This document shows positions 1 to 5,355 of a stretch of 9,237 bases of DNA, piece after piece (the stretch's first letter is position 1; the number at the start of each line of letters is the position of its first letter). The position numbers and the translations under genes were made by a program. The stretch is from contig CALFOA010000318.1 of NCBI GenBank assembly GCA_937919795.1, forward strand, positions 1 through 9,237, given 5' to 3'. This DNA is from an uncultured Neisseria sp. GTDB taxonomy: Bacteria > Pseudomonadota > Gammaproteobacteria > Burkholderiales > Neisseriaceae. A model generated the notes under the pieces. The model saw only the letters and a program-made list of their open reading frames with translations. It was not told the origin of the DNA and did not search any database.

Positions 1-156
1 TGGGACGCTTGGACGCGCCACCAAACCATGTTGATCAACGAAAACCGCTTAAGCCTGGCCGATCCGCGTGCGCGCCAATACCTCGCCCAGCAGATGGAAA
101 ACTATTTCTTCGGCGACGGCGCCGACAGCGTTCAGGGCTATACCCCCGAGAACTAA
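1..156 (+). CDS. C-terminal fragment of an unidentified protein
   Basis: Frame 1 is open from the window edge to a TAA at 154-156 and gives 51 residues, starting [16 protein letters not shown] and ending GYTPEN. Third codon positions are mostly G or C, as in the recognised genes nearby, which supports real coding. The piece is rich in charged and polar residues, looks helical in its first 35 residues, and shows no membrane segment and no motif I can assign. I do not recognise the family. It is followed 20 bases later by an uptake-sequence hairpin that probably ends its transcript, so it is likely a separate unit from the acyltransferase pair downstream. The start lies outside the window. Confidence 0.6.
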   Translation, partial: WDAWTRHQTMLINENRLSLADPRARQYLAQQMENYFFGDGADSVQGYTPEN

Positions 157-176
157 ATCGCATCTTATAAAGAATG

Positions 177-205
177 TTTTCAGACAGGCATTGCCTGTCT
201 GAAAA
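177..205 (+). terminator. Paired uptake sequences forming a terminator hairpin
   Basis: Two perfect copies of the 12-base uptake sequence face each other (179-190 on the minus strand, 192-203 on the plus). The arms pair over 14 bases (177-190 with 192-205), separated by one base, so the real loop would be a few bases. It starts 20 bases after the stop of the first gene. Inverted uptake-sequence pairs after genes are commonly used as intrinsic terminators in Neisseria. No long T-run follows (only GAAAATCTATTC), so strength is uncertain. Confidence 0.65.
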
Positions 206-311
206 TCTATTCGGCTGCCGAAACACAACACCCGCTTTTAAAAACTTTAAAAACCTTTTAATCCGCCAAACAGCAGTTTAACCACCCGCTAACCAACACC
301 CTTTCAGCGGC

Positions 312-327
312 TGCTATACTGCTGTTA
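312..327 (+). promoter_or_regulatory. Extended -10 promoter of the acyltransferase pair
   Basis: TGCTATACT at 312-320 fits an extended -10 element (TGn followed by a 5/6 match to TATAAT). I find no convincing -35 hexamer 16-18 bases upstream, which is tolerated by extended -10 promoters. AT-rich sequence at 237-262 could act as an UP-like region. Transcription would begin near 327 and leave a leader of about 24 bases before the ATG at 351. This is motif reading only. Confidence 0.5.
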
Positions 328-350
328 TCTTCAATAAACAGAGAGTCCCC

Positions 351-1118
351 ATGGAGCAAAACCGCTTCAATCAAACCTCCCCCTCAATCGGCATCAGTGT
401 ACGTCTGGCGGAAAGCCCGGAAGAAATCCGCGCCGCCCAACAATTGCGCTATCAAGTGTTTGCCCAAGAGCTCGGCGCCGACATTCAAAATGAAGAAGGC
501 CTCGACATCGATGCCTACGACGCCCATTGCCGCCACCTGCTGGCCTTCGATACCGGCACCGGTGAAGTGATCGGCTGTTACCGTCTGCTTACCGCCGAAG
601 GCGCCGCTGCCGTTGGCGCTTGGTACAGCGCTTCCGAATTCGACCTCAGCCCACTGGCCGATATTTTGCCGCAAACAGTAGAGCTCGGCCGCGCCTGCAT
701 TCACCCCGACTACCGCAACGGCGGTACCGTCATGCTGTTGTGGGCGGGCTTGGTTAAATTTATGCGCGACGCCGGTTTGCGCTTTATGACCGGCTGCGGC
801 AGCATCAGCACCCGCGACGGCGGCCACGAAGCAGCCGGACTGTATCAAGAATTGCAACAAAAACACCTCTGCCCACCCGAATGGCGCGTGCGCCCGCTCA
901 ACCCGCTCAATTGGCCGGTGCTCACCCCGAAAGAAAATCCCGAATGCCCAACCCTGATTAAAGGCTATCTGAAAGCCGGCGCTTGGATTTGCGGCGAACC
1001 CTGTGTAGATGAAGCCTTCAACTGCGCCGACGTGTTGATTCTGATGGACATAAGCCGCCTGAACGACCGCTATCTGCAACGCTTTATCCAAAGCACCCCC
1101 GGTACCGCCGCATCATGA
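351..1118 (+). CDS. olsB: OlsB-type GNAT N-acyltransferase (ornithine lipid synthesis, step 1)
   Basis: A 255-residue GNAT-fold protein of the family often labelled 'hemolysin-like' or L-ornithine N(alpha)-acyltransferase. Family members transfer a 3-hydroxyacyl chain from acyl carrier protein to the alpha-amino group of ornithine, making lyso-ornithine lipid at the inner membrane. Visible family hallmarks are LRYQVFAQE at about 32-40, CRHLLAFD at 60-67, the acyl-donor-binding region ELGRACIHPDYR at 111-122, the TGCGSIS segment at 147-153, and the C-terminal GYLKAGAWICGEP at 205-217. There is no signal peptide. The length is usual for OlsB. The ATG at 351 is preceded by AGAGAG (340-345), a modest Shine-Dalgarno sequence, and agrees with the family start. 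Its stop overlaps the start of the next gene by 4 bases (ATGA), so the two are probably translationally coupled. The substrate is inferred from family and neighbour; another amino-acid acceptor is possible. Confidence 0.8.
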   Translation: MEQNRFNQTSPSIGISVRLAESPEEIRAAQQLRYQVFAQELGADIQNEEGLDIDAYDAHCRHLLAFDTGTGEVIGCYRLLTAEGAAAVGAWYSASEFDLSPLADILPQTVELGRACIHPDYRNGGTVMLLWAGLVKFMRDAGLRFMTGCGSISTRDGGHEAAGLYQELQQKHLCPPEWRVRPLNPLNWPVLTPKENPECPTLIKGYLKAGAWICGEPCVDEAFNCADVLILMDISRLNDRYLQRFIQSTPGTAAS

Positions 1119-1876
1119 ACAATCCCCTGCGCTTCCCCTTACGCCTGCTCGGCATCGCCGGCTGCCTGATTTACGGCGCGCTGGAAATCTTTTTCCTGTT
1201 TCCGCTGTACAGCAAAGAGCGCAAACTGCGCGCCATCCAATTGTGGTCGCACCGAGTGCTCACCGCCTGCGGCCTGCGCCTGCAAACCTACGGCAAACTG
1301 CCCGAGCGCGGCCGTGGCCAGATGATGATCTGCAACCATATATCCTGGCTAGACATCATGGCCATCAACGCCGCCTTTCCCGGCCGTTTCGTCGCCAAAG
1401 ACGACGTAGCCAAATGGCCGTTGATCGGCTACCTCGCCACGCAGGCGCAAACCGTTTATGTGGCGCGCAACCGCGGCACCGGCAACAATCAAAGCAAAAT
1501 CGTCCACGTTACCGAAGCGCTGCAAAACGGCGATACCGTGACCCTGTTTCCCGAAGGCACCAGCACCGAAGGGCGCGATATTTTGCCGTTCAAAACCAGT
1601 TTTTTCCAAGCACCGCATGAAGCGGGTGTGCCGATTATTCCGGTACTCTGCCGTTATCCGAATGCCGACGGCTCCAGCCCCAATCCGAGCATGGCTTATT
1701 ACGGCGACATCTCGCTGTGGCAATCGATCTGCATGATTGCCCGCCAGCCCAAAGGCGTAGCCGAGCTGCACTTTCTCGAACCGATAGCCGCCGAAGCCGA
1801 CCGCCGCCAATCCGCCGAAACCGTGCAGCGTTTGTTGAGAGAAAAACAGGCGGAATTGGAAAAGCCGTATCGGTAA
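1115..1876 (+). CDS. olsA: PlsC/OlsA-type 1-acyl-glycerol-3-phosphate (lyso-ornithine lipid) O-acyltransferase
   Basis: A 253-residue lysophospholipid acyltransferase of the PlsC superfamily. An N-terminal hydrophobic stretch (about 9-31) should anchor it in the inner membrane. The catalytic HX4D motif is NHISWLD at 74-80 (His75, Asp80), and the phosphate-binding motif FPEGTS is at 145-150. FVAKDDVAKWPLIG at 92-105 is the typical block between them. Such enzymes acylate lysophosphatidate; in olsBA pairs the same fold adds the second chain to the hydroxyl of lyso-ornithine lipid. The direct overlap with the OlsB-type gene favours the latter role, although a general PlsC role like that of Neisseria NlaA cannot be excluded from sequence. 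The TAA stop abuts a single uptake sequence (1877-1888). No hairpin terminator follows, so some read-through into coaBC is possible. Confidence 0.8.
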   Translation: MNNPLRFPLRLLGIAGCLIYGALEIFFLFPLYSKERKLRAIQLWSHRVLTACGLRLQTYGKLPERGRGQMMICNHISWLDIMAINAAFPGRFVAKDDVAKWPLIGYLATQAQTVYVARNRGTGNNQSKIVHVTEALQNGDTVTLFPEGTSTEGRDILPFKTSFFQAPHEAGVPIIPVLCRYPNADGSSPNPSMAYYGDISLWQSICMIARQPKGVAELHFLEPIAAEADRRQSAETVQRLLREKQAELEKPYR

Positions 1877-1888
1877 TGCCTGTCTGAA
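1877..1888 (+). repeat. DNA uptake sequence (single)
   Basis: A perfect TGCCTGTCTGAA that begins at the base after the olsA stop codon. It has no inverted partner nearby, so it cannot form a terminator hairpin and probably serves DNA uptake only. Confidence 0.85.
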
Positions 1889-1924
1889 AAAGCCAAAGCC
1901 ATATAACGAATCAAAACAACAAAG

Positions 1925-1968
1925 TAGAATAAAAAACAAACCCTCTTTGTTTAGCAGAGAAAATTCCC
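1925..1968 (+). promoter_or_regulatory. Candidate coaBC promoter and leader with alternative stems
   Basis: TAGAAT at 1925-1930 is a 5/6 match to a -10 box, but the bases 17 upstream (TATAAC) are a poor -35. Start would be near 1937. The leader can form a 7-bp stem, AAACAAA 1934-1940 with TTTGTTT 1946-1952, or a competing CTCT 1943-1946 with AGAG 1956-1959. The second would cover the weak Shine-Dalgarno AGAGA (1956-1960) before the ATG at 1969. Both stems are AT-rich or short, so a regulatory role is speculative. Confidence 0.3.
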
Positions 1969-3156
1969 ATGAACAAACACATCCTACTCGGCATCAGCGG
2001 CGGCATCGCCGCCTATAAATCCTGCGAACTCGTGCGCCTGCTGAAAAAACAAGGCCACAGCGTTACCGTGGCCATGAGCCGGGCGGCCACTGAATTTGTG
2101 TCACCCCTCACCTTTCAAGCCTTAAGCGGCAATCCGGTGCTGGCGGAAACCCACAGCGGCGAAAACGGCGGCAACGGCATGGCACACATCAACCTCACCC
2201 GTGAAGCCGATGTATTTCTGATTGCGCCCGCCAGCGCCAACACCTTGGCCAAAATCGCCAACGGCATCGCCGACAACCTGCTCACCAACTTAGCCGCCGC
2301 GCGCAAATGCCCGCTGGCGGTCGCGCCTGCTATGAATGTGGAAATGTGGTTCAACTCCGCCAATCTGCGCAACATCGCCCAATTGCAGGCCGACGGCATT
2401 ACCGTGTTCCCACCCGCCAGCGGCGAGCAGGCCTGCGGCGAAGTCGGCGTCGGCCGGATGCCGGAAGCGGCGGAATTGGCCGATTTACTGCCCGATTTGT
2501 GGACATCCAAATCTTTGCAAGGCAAAAAAGTGTTGATTACCGCGGGGGCAACTTTTGAAGCCATCGACCCGGTGCGCGGCATCACCAATCTTTCCAGCGG
2601 CCAAATGGGCATGGCACTCGCCCGCGCCTGCCGCGCCGCCGGAGCAGAAGTGAGCCTGATTTACGGCCAGCTTCAGACAGGCATTCCCGCCGGTTTGGCG
2701 TACACCGAACAAGCCGTCAGCGCCGAAGCGATGTATCAGGCGGTGATGCAGCAAGTAGATACGCAAGATGTGTTTATCTCGGTAGCGGCAGTGGCCGACT
2801 ACAAAGTGAAAAACAGTAGCGCGCAAAAAATTAAGAAAGACGGCAGCGGCACGCCGCCGATAATTGAATTAACGGAAAACCCCGATATTCTCGCTTCGGT
2901 CGCCAAGTTGCCGAAACCGCCGTTTTGCGTGGGCTTTGCCGCCGAAAGCGAAAACGTGGTGGAATATGGCCGCGCCAAACGGATCAAAAAAGGCATTCCG
3001 ATGCTGGTGGCCAACGATGTCGCCACCGCCATGGGCAAGCCGGTGAACCGCATCACCATCATCGATGAAGCGGGCGAAACCGCCTTCCCGGAAACCGACA
3101 AACAACAAGCGGCCGCGCAGATTGTGGCTGCGCTGGCCGCTCAATTGGCTAAATAA
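1969..3156 (+). CDS. coaBC: Bifunctional phosphopantothenoylcysteine decarboxylase / phosphopantothenate-cysteine ligase
   Basis: A 395-residue cytosolic enzyme for two consecutive steps of coenzyme A synthesis: joining cysteine to 4'-phosphopantothenate (CoaB, C-terminal half, CTP-dependent) and decarboxylating the product (CoaC, N-terminal half, FMN-dependent). In CoaC, GISGGIAAYKS (8-18) is the flavin-binding start, His73 in AHINL is the expected catalytic histidine, APAMNVEMW (119-127) carries the conserved Asn123, and ACGEVGVGRM (155-164) has the catalytic-loop Cys156. CoaB begins at about 186 with KKVLITAGATFEAIDPVRGI, then TNLSSGQMG (206-214, Asn207), AAVADYK (273-279) and KIKK (287-290), all at family positions. 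Length is normal and both domains look intact. The ATG at 1969 fits the family start. A uptake sequence lies in frame at 2672-2683 and encodes the LQTGI region of CoaB. The gene probably has its own promoter and converges with the lipoprotein gene. Confidence 0.95.
   Translation: MNKHILLGISGGIAAYKSCELVRLLKKQGHSVTVAMSRAATEFVSPLTFQALSGNPVLAETHSGENGGNGMAHINLTREADVFLIAPASANTLAKIANGIADNLLTNLAAARKCPLAVAPAMNVEMWFNSANLRNIAQLQADGITVFPPASGEQACGEVGVGRMPEAAELADLLPDLWTSKSLQGKKVLITAGATFEAIDPVRGITNLSSGQMGMALARACRAAGAEVSLIYGQLQTGIPAGLAYTEQAVSAEAMYQAVMQQVDTQDVFISVAAVADYKVKNSSAQKIKKDGSGTPPIIELTENPDILASVAKLPKPPFCVGFAAESENVVEYGRAKRIKKGIPMLVANDVATAMGKPVNRITIIDEAGETAFPETDKQQAAAQIVAALAAQLAK
2672..2683 (-). repeat. 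DNA uptake sequence inside coaBC
   Basis: A perfect uptake sequence in minus orientation within the coaBC reading frame. Read with the gene, it supplies codons for LQTGI (residues 235-239) in the CoaB domain, between the strand ending SLIYG and the next helix, which looks like a variable loop. Confidence 0.85.
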
Positions 3157-3166
3157 ACCGTCGTAC

Positions 3167-3658
3167 TTATTGTTTCTCAGGCATGGCTGAAGAATGGTGC
3201 TGGCTGATCAACCAGTTTTTGCCGTCCCACTGGTAATTAAAGCTGTAACGCGCCTGTACTTTCTTGCCGGTTGTGCCATAAGTAAAGGTATAAATACCGG
3301 CATCGGAAGCGGTATTACAACCAATCTCGATGTGGCTGTAATCGATTTTACCGACCGGTTTGTTTTCCAGGAAATGGTGGAAATAATCTTCTTTTTCTTC
3401 CTTGGTTAAACGCACCTTATTGGATACGGTCGGCAACAAAATAGAGCGTTCCGCATAATTGGCGGCTACTTTAGCCGGATCACCGGTTTGCAGCGACTGG
3501 TTCCAGCGGTCAAATAATTGCGCTACCTCTTCTTTGCTGATCTTCTGGCAGCTAACCTGCTCAGCCGCACCCGATTGAGCGGGTTTATCGGCAGATACCG
3601 ACGAGCAAGCCGCCAGCAATAAGGCAGCTGGCAAAACAGATAAATATTTGATATTCAC
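3167..3658 (-). CDS. Small NTF2-like (SnoaL / CaMKII-association-domain-like) lipoprotein
   Basis: A 163-residue exported lipoprotein. The N-terminus has a short basic start (MNIKY), a hydrophobic core and the lipobox LAAC with Cys18 as the expected lipidated residue. Residues about 20-35 form a polar linker. The rest resembles NTF2-like proteins of the DUF4440/SnoaL/CaMKII-association type: a helix LFDRWNQSLQTGDPAKVAANY (starting near 48), then SILLPTVSNKVRLT, a YFHHFL helix, and strands ending ARYSFNYQWDG and WLISQHHSSAMPE. The HHSS ending is typical of this subfamily. The biochemical role is unknown to me; the fold suggests a ligand-binding pocket or a dimeric scaffold. The start is GTG (3656-3658), supported by AGAGAGG at 3666-3672, seven bases upstream; no in-frame ATG fits the signal peptide. 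The gene seems somewhat more AT-rich than its neighbours. It ends 10 bases from the coaBC stop, with no terminator between. Confidence 0.8.
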   Translation of the reverse strand: MNIKYLSVLPAALLLAACSSVSADKPAQSGAAEQVSCQKISKEEVAQLFDRWNQSLQTGDPAKVAANYAERSILLPTVSNKVRLTKEEKEDYFHHFLENKPVGKIDYSHIEIGCNTASDAGIYTFTYGTTGKKVQARYSFNYQWDGKNWLISQHHSSAMPEKQ

Positions 3659-3682
3659 AATATAACCTCTCTGGTTTAATTA

Positions 3683-3711
3683 ATCTTATTTATAATGACC
3701 GTAACTTTGAA
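3683..3711 (-). promoter_or_regulatory. Candidate promoter of the lipoprotein gene
   Basis: On the minus strand TTCAAA (3706-3711, 4/6 match to -35) is separated by 17 bases from TAAGAT (3683-3688, 4/6 match to -10). An overlapping TATAAA lies inside the spacer. A start near 3676 would leave a leader of about 18 bases before the GTG, with the Shine-Dalgarno inside it. Motif reading only. Confidence 0.35.
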
Positions 3712-3959
3712 TCCGCCTCGGATACCACTCAAATGGTTTATCGATTAACCCAAGATAGTATCTCAAGGCACAACAAAACACGGTACGATTCAATCAAAAC
3801 TGATTGAGTAACCAAGCGATCCGTTAAGCAAACAGATATTATCGCTATTCCAGATAGTAACCATAAAAATATTTATTGGCATCAAATTTCTTTAACCCAT
3901 CAAGATAAGACATTGTTAATAAATAACATAAAAATGTTATCACCATAATTATCTTTCTT
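3712..3959. other. AT-rich divergent intergenic region with several dyads
   Basis: The gap between the divergent lipoprotein and dinB genes has no convincing reading frame. It holds three inverted repeats. The first is a nested dyad at 3721-3762: GATAC and GTATC outside, and the near-palindrome GGTTTATCGATTAACC at 3735-3750 inside. The second is a perfect 7-bp hairpin, TCAATCA-aaac-TGATTGA, at 3790-3807. The third is ATAACAT-aaaa-ATGTTAT at 3923-3940. The last overlaps a weak dinB promoter candidate, TTGTTA (3913-3918) with TGTTAT (3935-3940), 16 bases apart. Any of the dyads could be an operator, but I cannot assign a regulator. Neisseria are not known to have a LexA system, and I see no LexA-type box. 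Confidence 0.4.
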
Positions 3960-3971
3960 TTCAGACAGGCA
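3960..3971 (-). repeat. DNA uptake sequence in the dinB leader
   Basis: A perfect uptake sequence in minus orientation ending 14 bases before the dinB ATG, so it occupies the place where a Shine-Dalgarno region is approached. It has no inverted partner nearby. Confidence 0.85.
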
Positions 3972-3985
3972 TTCCTTCCGGCACC

Positions 3986-5050
3986 ATGCAAGCACGCAAA
4001 ATCATCCACATCGATATGGACGCCTTCTACGCCTCGGTAGAATTGCGCAAAAACCCGCAGCTCAAAGGCCTGCCGGTGGTGGTGGCGTGGGACGGCCCGC
4101 GTTCGGTGATTTGCGCCGCCTCCTACGAAGCCCGCCGCTTCGGCCTGCACTCGGCGATGTCGGTAGCCACCGCCAAACGGCTGTGCCCGCAAGCGGTGTA
4201 TATTCCGCCGCATTTCACGCTTTATCGCGAAGTATCGCAGCAGATTCATGCCGTTTTCCGCCGTTATACCGATTTAATCGAGCCTTTATCGCTGGACGAA
4301 GCTTATCTCGACGTTACCCACAATTTTCAAAACATCCCCTACGCCAGCCAAGTAGCCAAAGCCATCCGCGCCGATATTCTGGTCGAAACCGGGCTAACCG
4401 CGTCCGCAGGCGTTGCTCCTAATAAATTCCTCGCCAAAATCGCTTCCGATTGGCATAAGCCCAACGGCCAATTTGTGCTGCCGCCGGAAAAAGTGGCCGA
4501 TTTTCTGCACAAGCTACCTACCGGCAAAATCCCCGGCGTCGGCAAAGTCACCCAGCAAAAAATGCAGCGCTTCGGCGTGCACACCGTCGGCGATTTACTG
4601 CGCTTCGAGCGCGGCGAGTTGGTCAACCTGTTCGGCAAATGGGGCTACCGCCTCTACGATCTGGCACGCGGCATCGACAACCGCAGCGTTAAACCCAGCC
4701 GCGAGCGTTTGCAGATTTCCACCGAAATCACCCTGCCCGAAGATTTGCCGCTCGCCGACATCCTGCAACAGCTGCCGCATCTGGCGGAAGATTTATGGCA
4801 ACAGTCCGCGCGCAAAAAAGTGCAGTTCCGCAGCATCACCATCAAACTGAAAACCGCCGATTTCCGTATTCTCACCCGTTCACAAACCTTTTCTGCCGCC
4901 CTGCCCGACACCGCCGCGCTACTGACCGCCGCCCAACAAACCGCCCGCCGTATGCCCGCCGGCGACACCACCTACCGCCTGATCGGCCTGGGCGTGAGCC
5001 ATTTGGAACCGCTGGGGCAGCAGATTGCGTTGTGGCAGGAAGAGGAATGA
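3986..5050 (+). CDS. dinB: DNA polymerase IV (Y-family translesion polymerase)
   Basis: A 354-residue Y-family polymerase, close to the usual length of DinB (about 350). It copies past damaged template bases with low fidelity and has no proofreading. The N-terminus KIIHIDMDAFYASVE (5-19) carries the metal-binding Asp10 and the steric-gate aromatic Tyr15. SLDEAYLDV (102-110) holds the catalytic pair Asp104-Glu105. SAGVAPNKFLAKIASDWHKP is the conserved palm/thumb segment, and IPGVGKVTQQKMQRFGVHTV is the helix-hairpin-helix thumb. The little-finger domain follows. The end, QIALW (346-350), resembles the sliding-clamp-binding motif. The ATG at 3986 matches the family start, but the ten bases before it (TTCCGGCACC) contain no Shine-Dalgarno and a uptake sequence lies just upstream, so initiation may be weak. 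No upstream in-frame ATG, GTG or TTG lies close by. It appears to be a single-gene unit. Confidence 0.95.
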   Translation: MQARKIIHIDMDAFYASVELRKNPQLKGLPVVVAWDGPRSVICAASYEARRFGLHSAMSVATAKRLCPQAVYIPPHFTLYREVSQQIHAVFRRYTDLIEPLSLDEAYLDVTHNFQNIPYASQVAKAIRADILVETGLTASAGVAPNKFLAKIASDWHKPNGQFVLPPEKVADFLHKLPTGKIPGVGKVTQQKMQRFGVHTVGDLLRFERGELVNLFGKWGYRLYDLARGIDNRSVKPSRERLQISTEITLPEDLPLADILQQLPHLAEDLWQQSARKKVQFRSITIKLKTADFRILTRSQTFSAALPDTAALLTAAQQTARRMPAGDTTYRLIGLGVSHLEPLGQQIALWQEEE

Positions 5051-5069
5051 ATAGGATGGTTTAAATAAC

Positions 5070-5108
5070 AGAATGCCTGTCTGAAAAGTGGTTTCAAACA
5101 GGCATTCT
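5070..5108 (+). terminator. Degenerate uptake-sequence hairpin after dinB
   Basis: A perfect uptake sequence (5074-5085) faces a copy with one changed base (5093-5104, TTCAAACAGGCA). The 17-base arms 5070-5086 and 5092-5108 pair with a single C-A mismatch around a 5-base loop. It starts 19 bases after the dinB stop and probably acts as its terminator. No T-run follows; the right arm runs directly into the inverted-arm element. Confidence 0.55.
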
Positions 5109-5239
5109 GGGAGCGTGGGCGGCTCGCCCGCATTTGCCCTCAAGGCAAACTGATCAATATAAAACCCAAGCAAAACTTGATACTGAACCACAAATACAAG
5201 CGTACCGCTTGCCTGCGGGCGAGCCGCCCGCGCTCCCAG
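5107..5239. repeat. 133-base REPIN/MITE-like element with 26-base inverted arms
   Basis: The 26-base arms 5107-5132 and 5214-5239 are inverted copies that differ at one base (T against C, which still pairs as G-T in RNA). They enclose 81 bases. Each arm is itself a hairpin: the right arm has GCGGGCG-agc-CGCCCGC at 5215-5231, and the left arm has the matching dyad. Two REP-like hairpins in opposite orientation are the architecture of REPINs/BIMEs; a miniature transposon with terminal inverted repeats is the alternative. I see no clear target-site duplication. The centre has a small TTTGCC/GGCAAA hairpin (5133-5149) and otherwise AT-rich unique sequence. No reading frame of note lies inside. 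Confidence 0.65.
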
Positions 5240-5299
5240 CTGTGCACTTTATAAAATCAGTATATGGTCGTCTATTAACTGGAAAGTACCATCAATAAT

Positions 5300-5340
5300 A
5301 AGAATGCCTGTCTGAAACCACCTTTCAGACAGGCATTCTT
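5300..5340 (-). terminator. Perfect uptake-sequence terminator of the copper ATPase gene
   Basis: The 18-base arms 5300-5317 and 5323-5340 are perfectly complementary around a 5-base loop and contain two perfect uptake sequences (5305-5316 plus, 5324-5335 minus). On the minus strand the hairpin begins 15 bases after the ATPase TAG and is followed by ATTATTGAT, a moderately T-rich tail. This is the strongest uptake-sequence stem of the window. Confidence 0.75.
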
Positions 5341-5355
5341 AACTTTCAAACCACC

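Noticed and set aside
384..1091. Long minus-strand open frame of 235 codons opposite olsB
   Set aside because: It is the antisense shadow of a clear OlsB-type gene in GC-rich sequence, with composition driven by the opposite strand (many Ala, Gly, Phe, Gln) and no recognisable domain.
3845..4249. Minus-strand frame of 134 codons across the dinB leader
   Set aside because: It runs antisense through the conserved DinB N-terminus and through the uptake sequence, and shows no domain.
5107..5239. CRISPR or insertion sequence interpretation of the inverted arms
   Set aside because: There are only two arms in opposite orientation, no regularly spaced direct repeats and no transposase frame inside.
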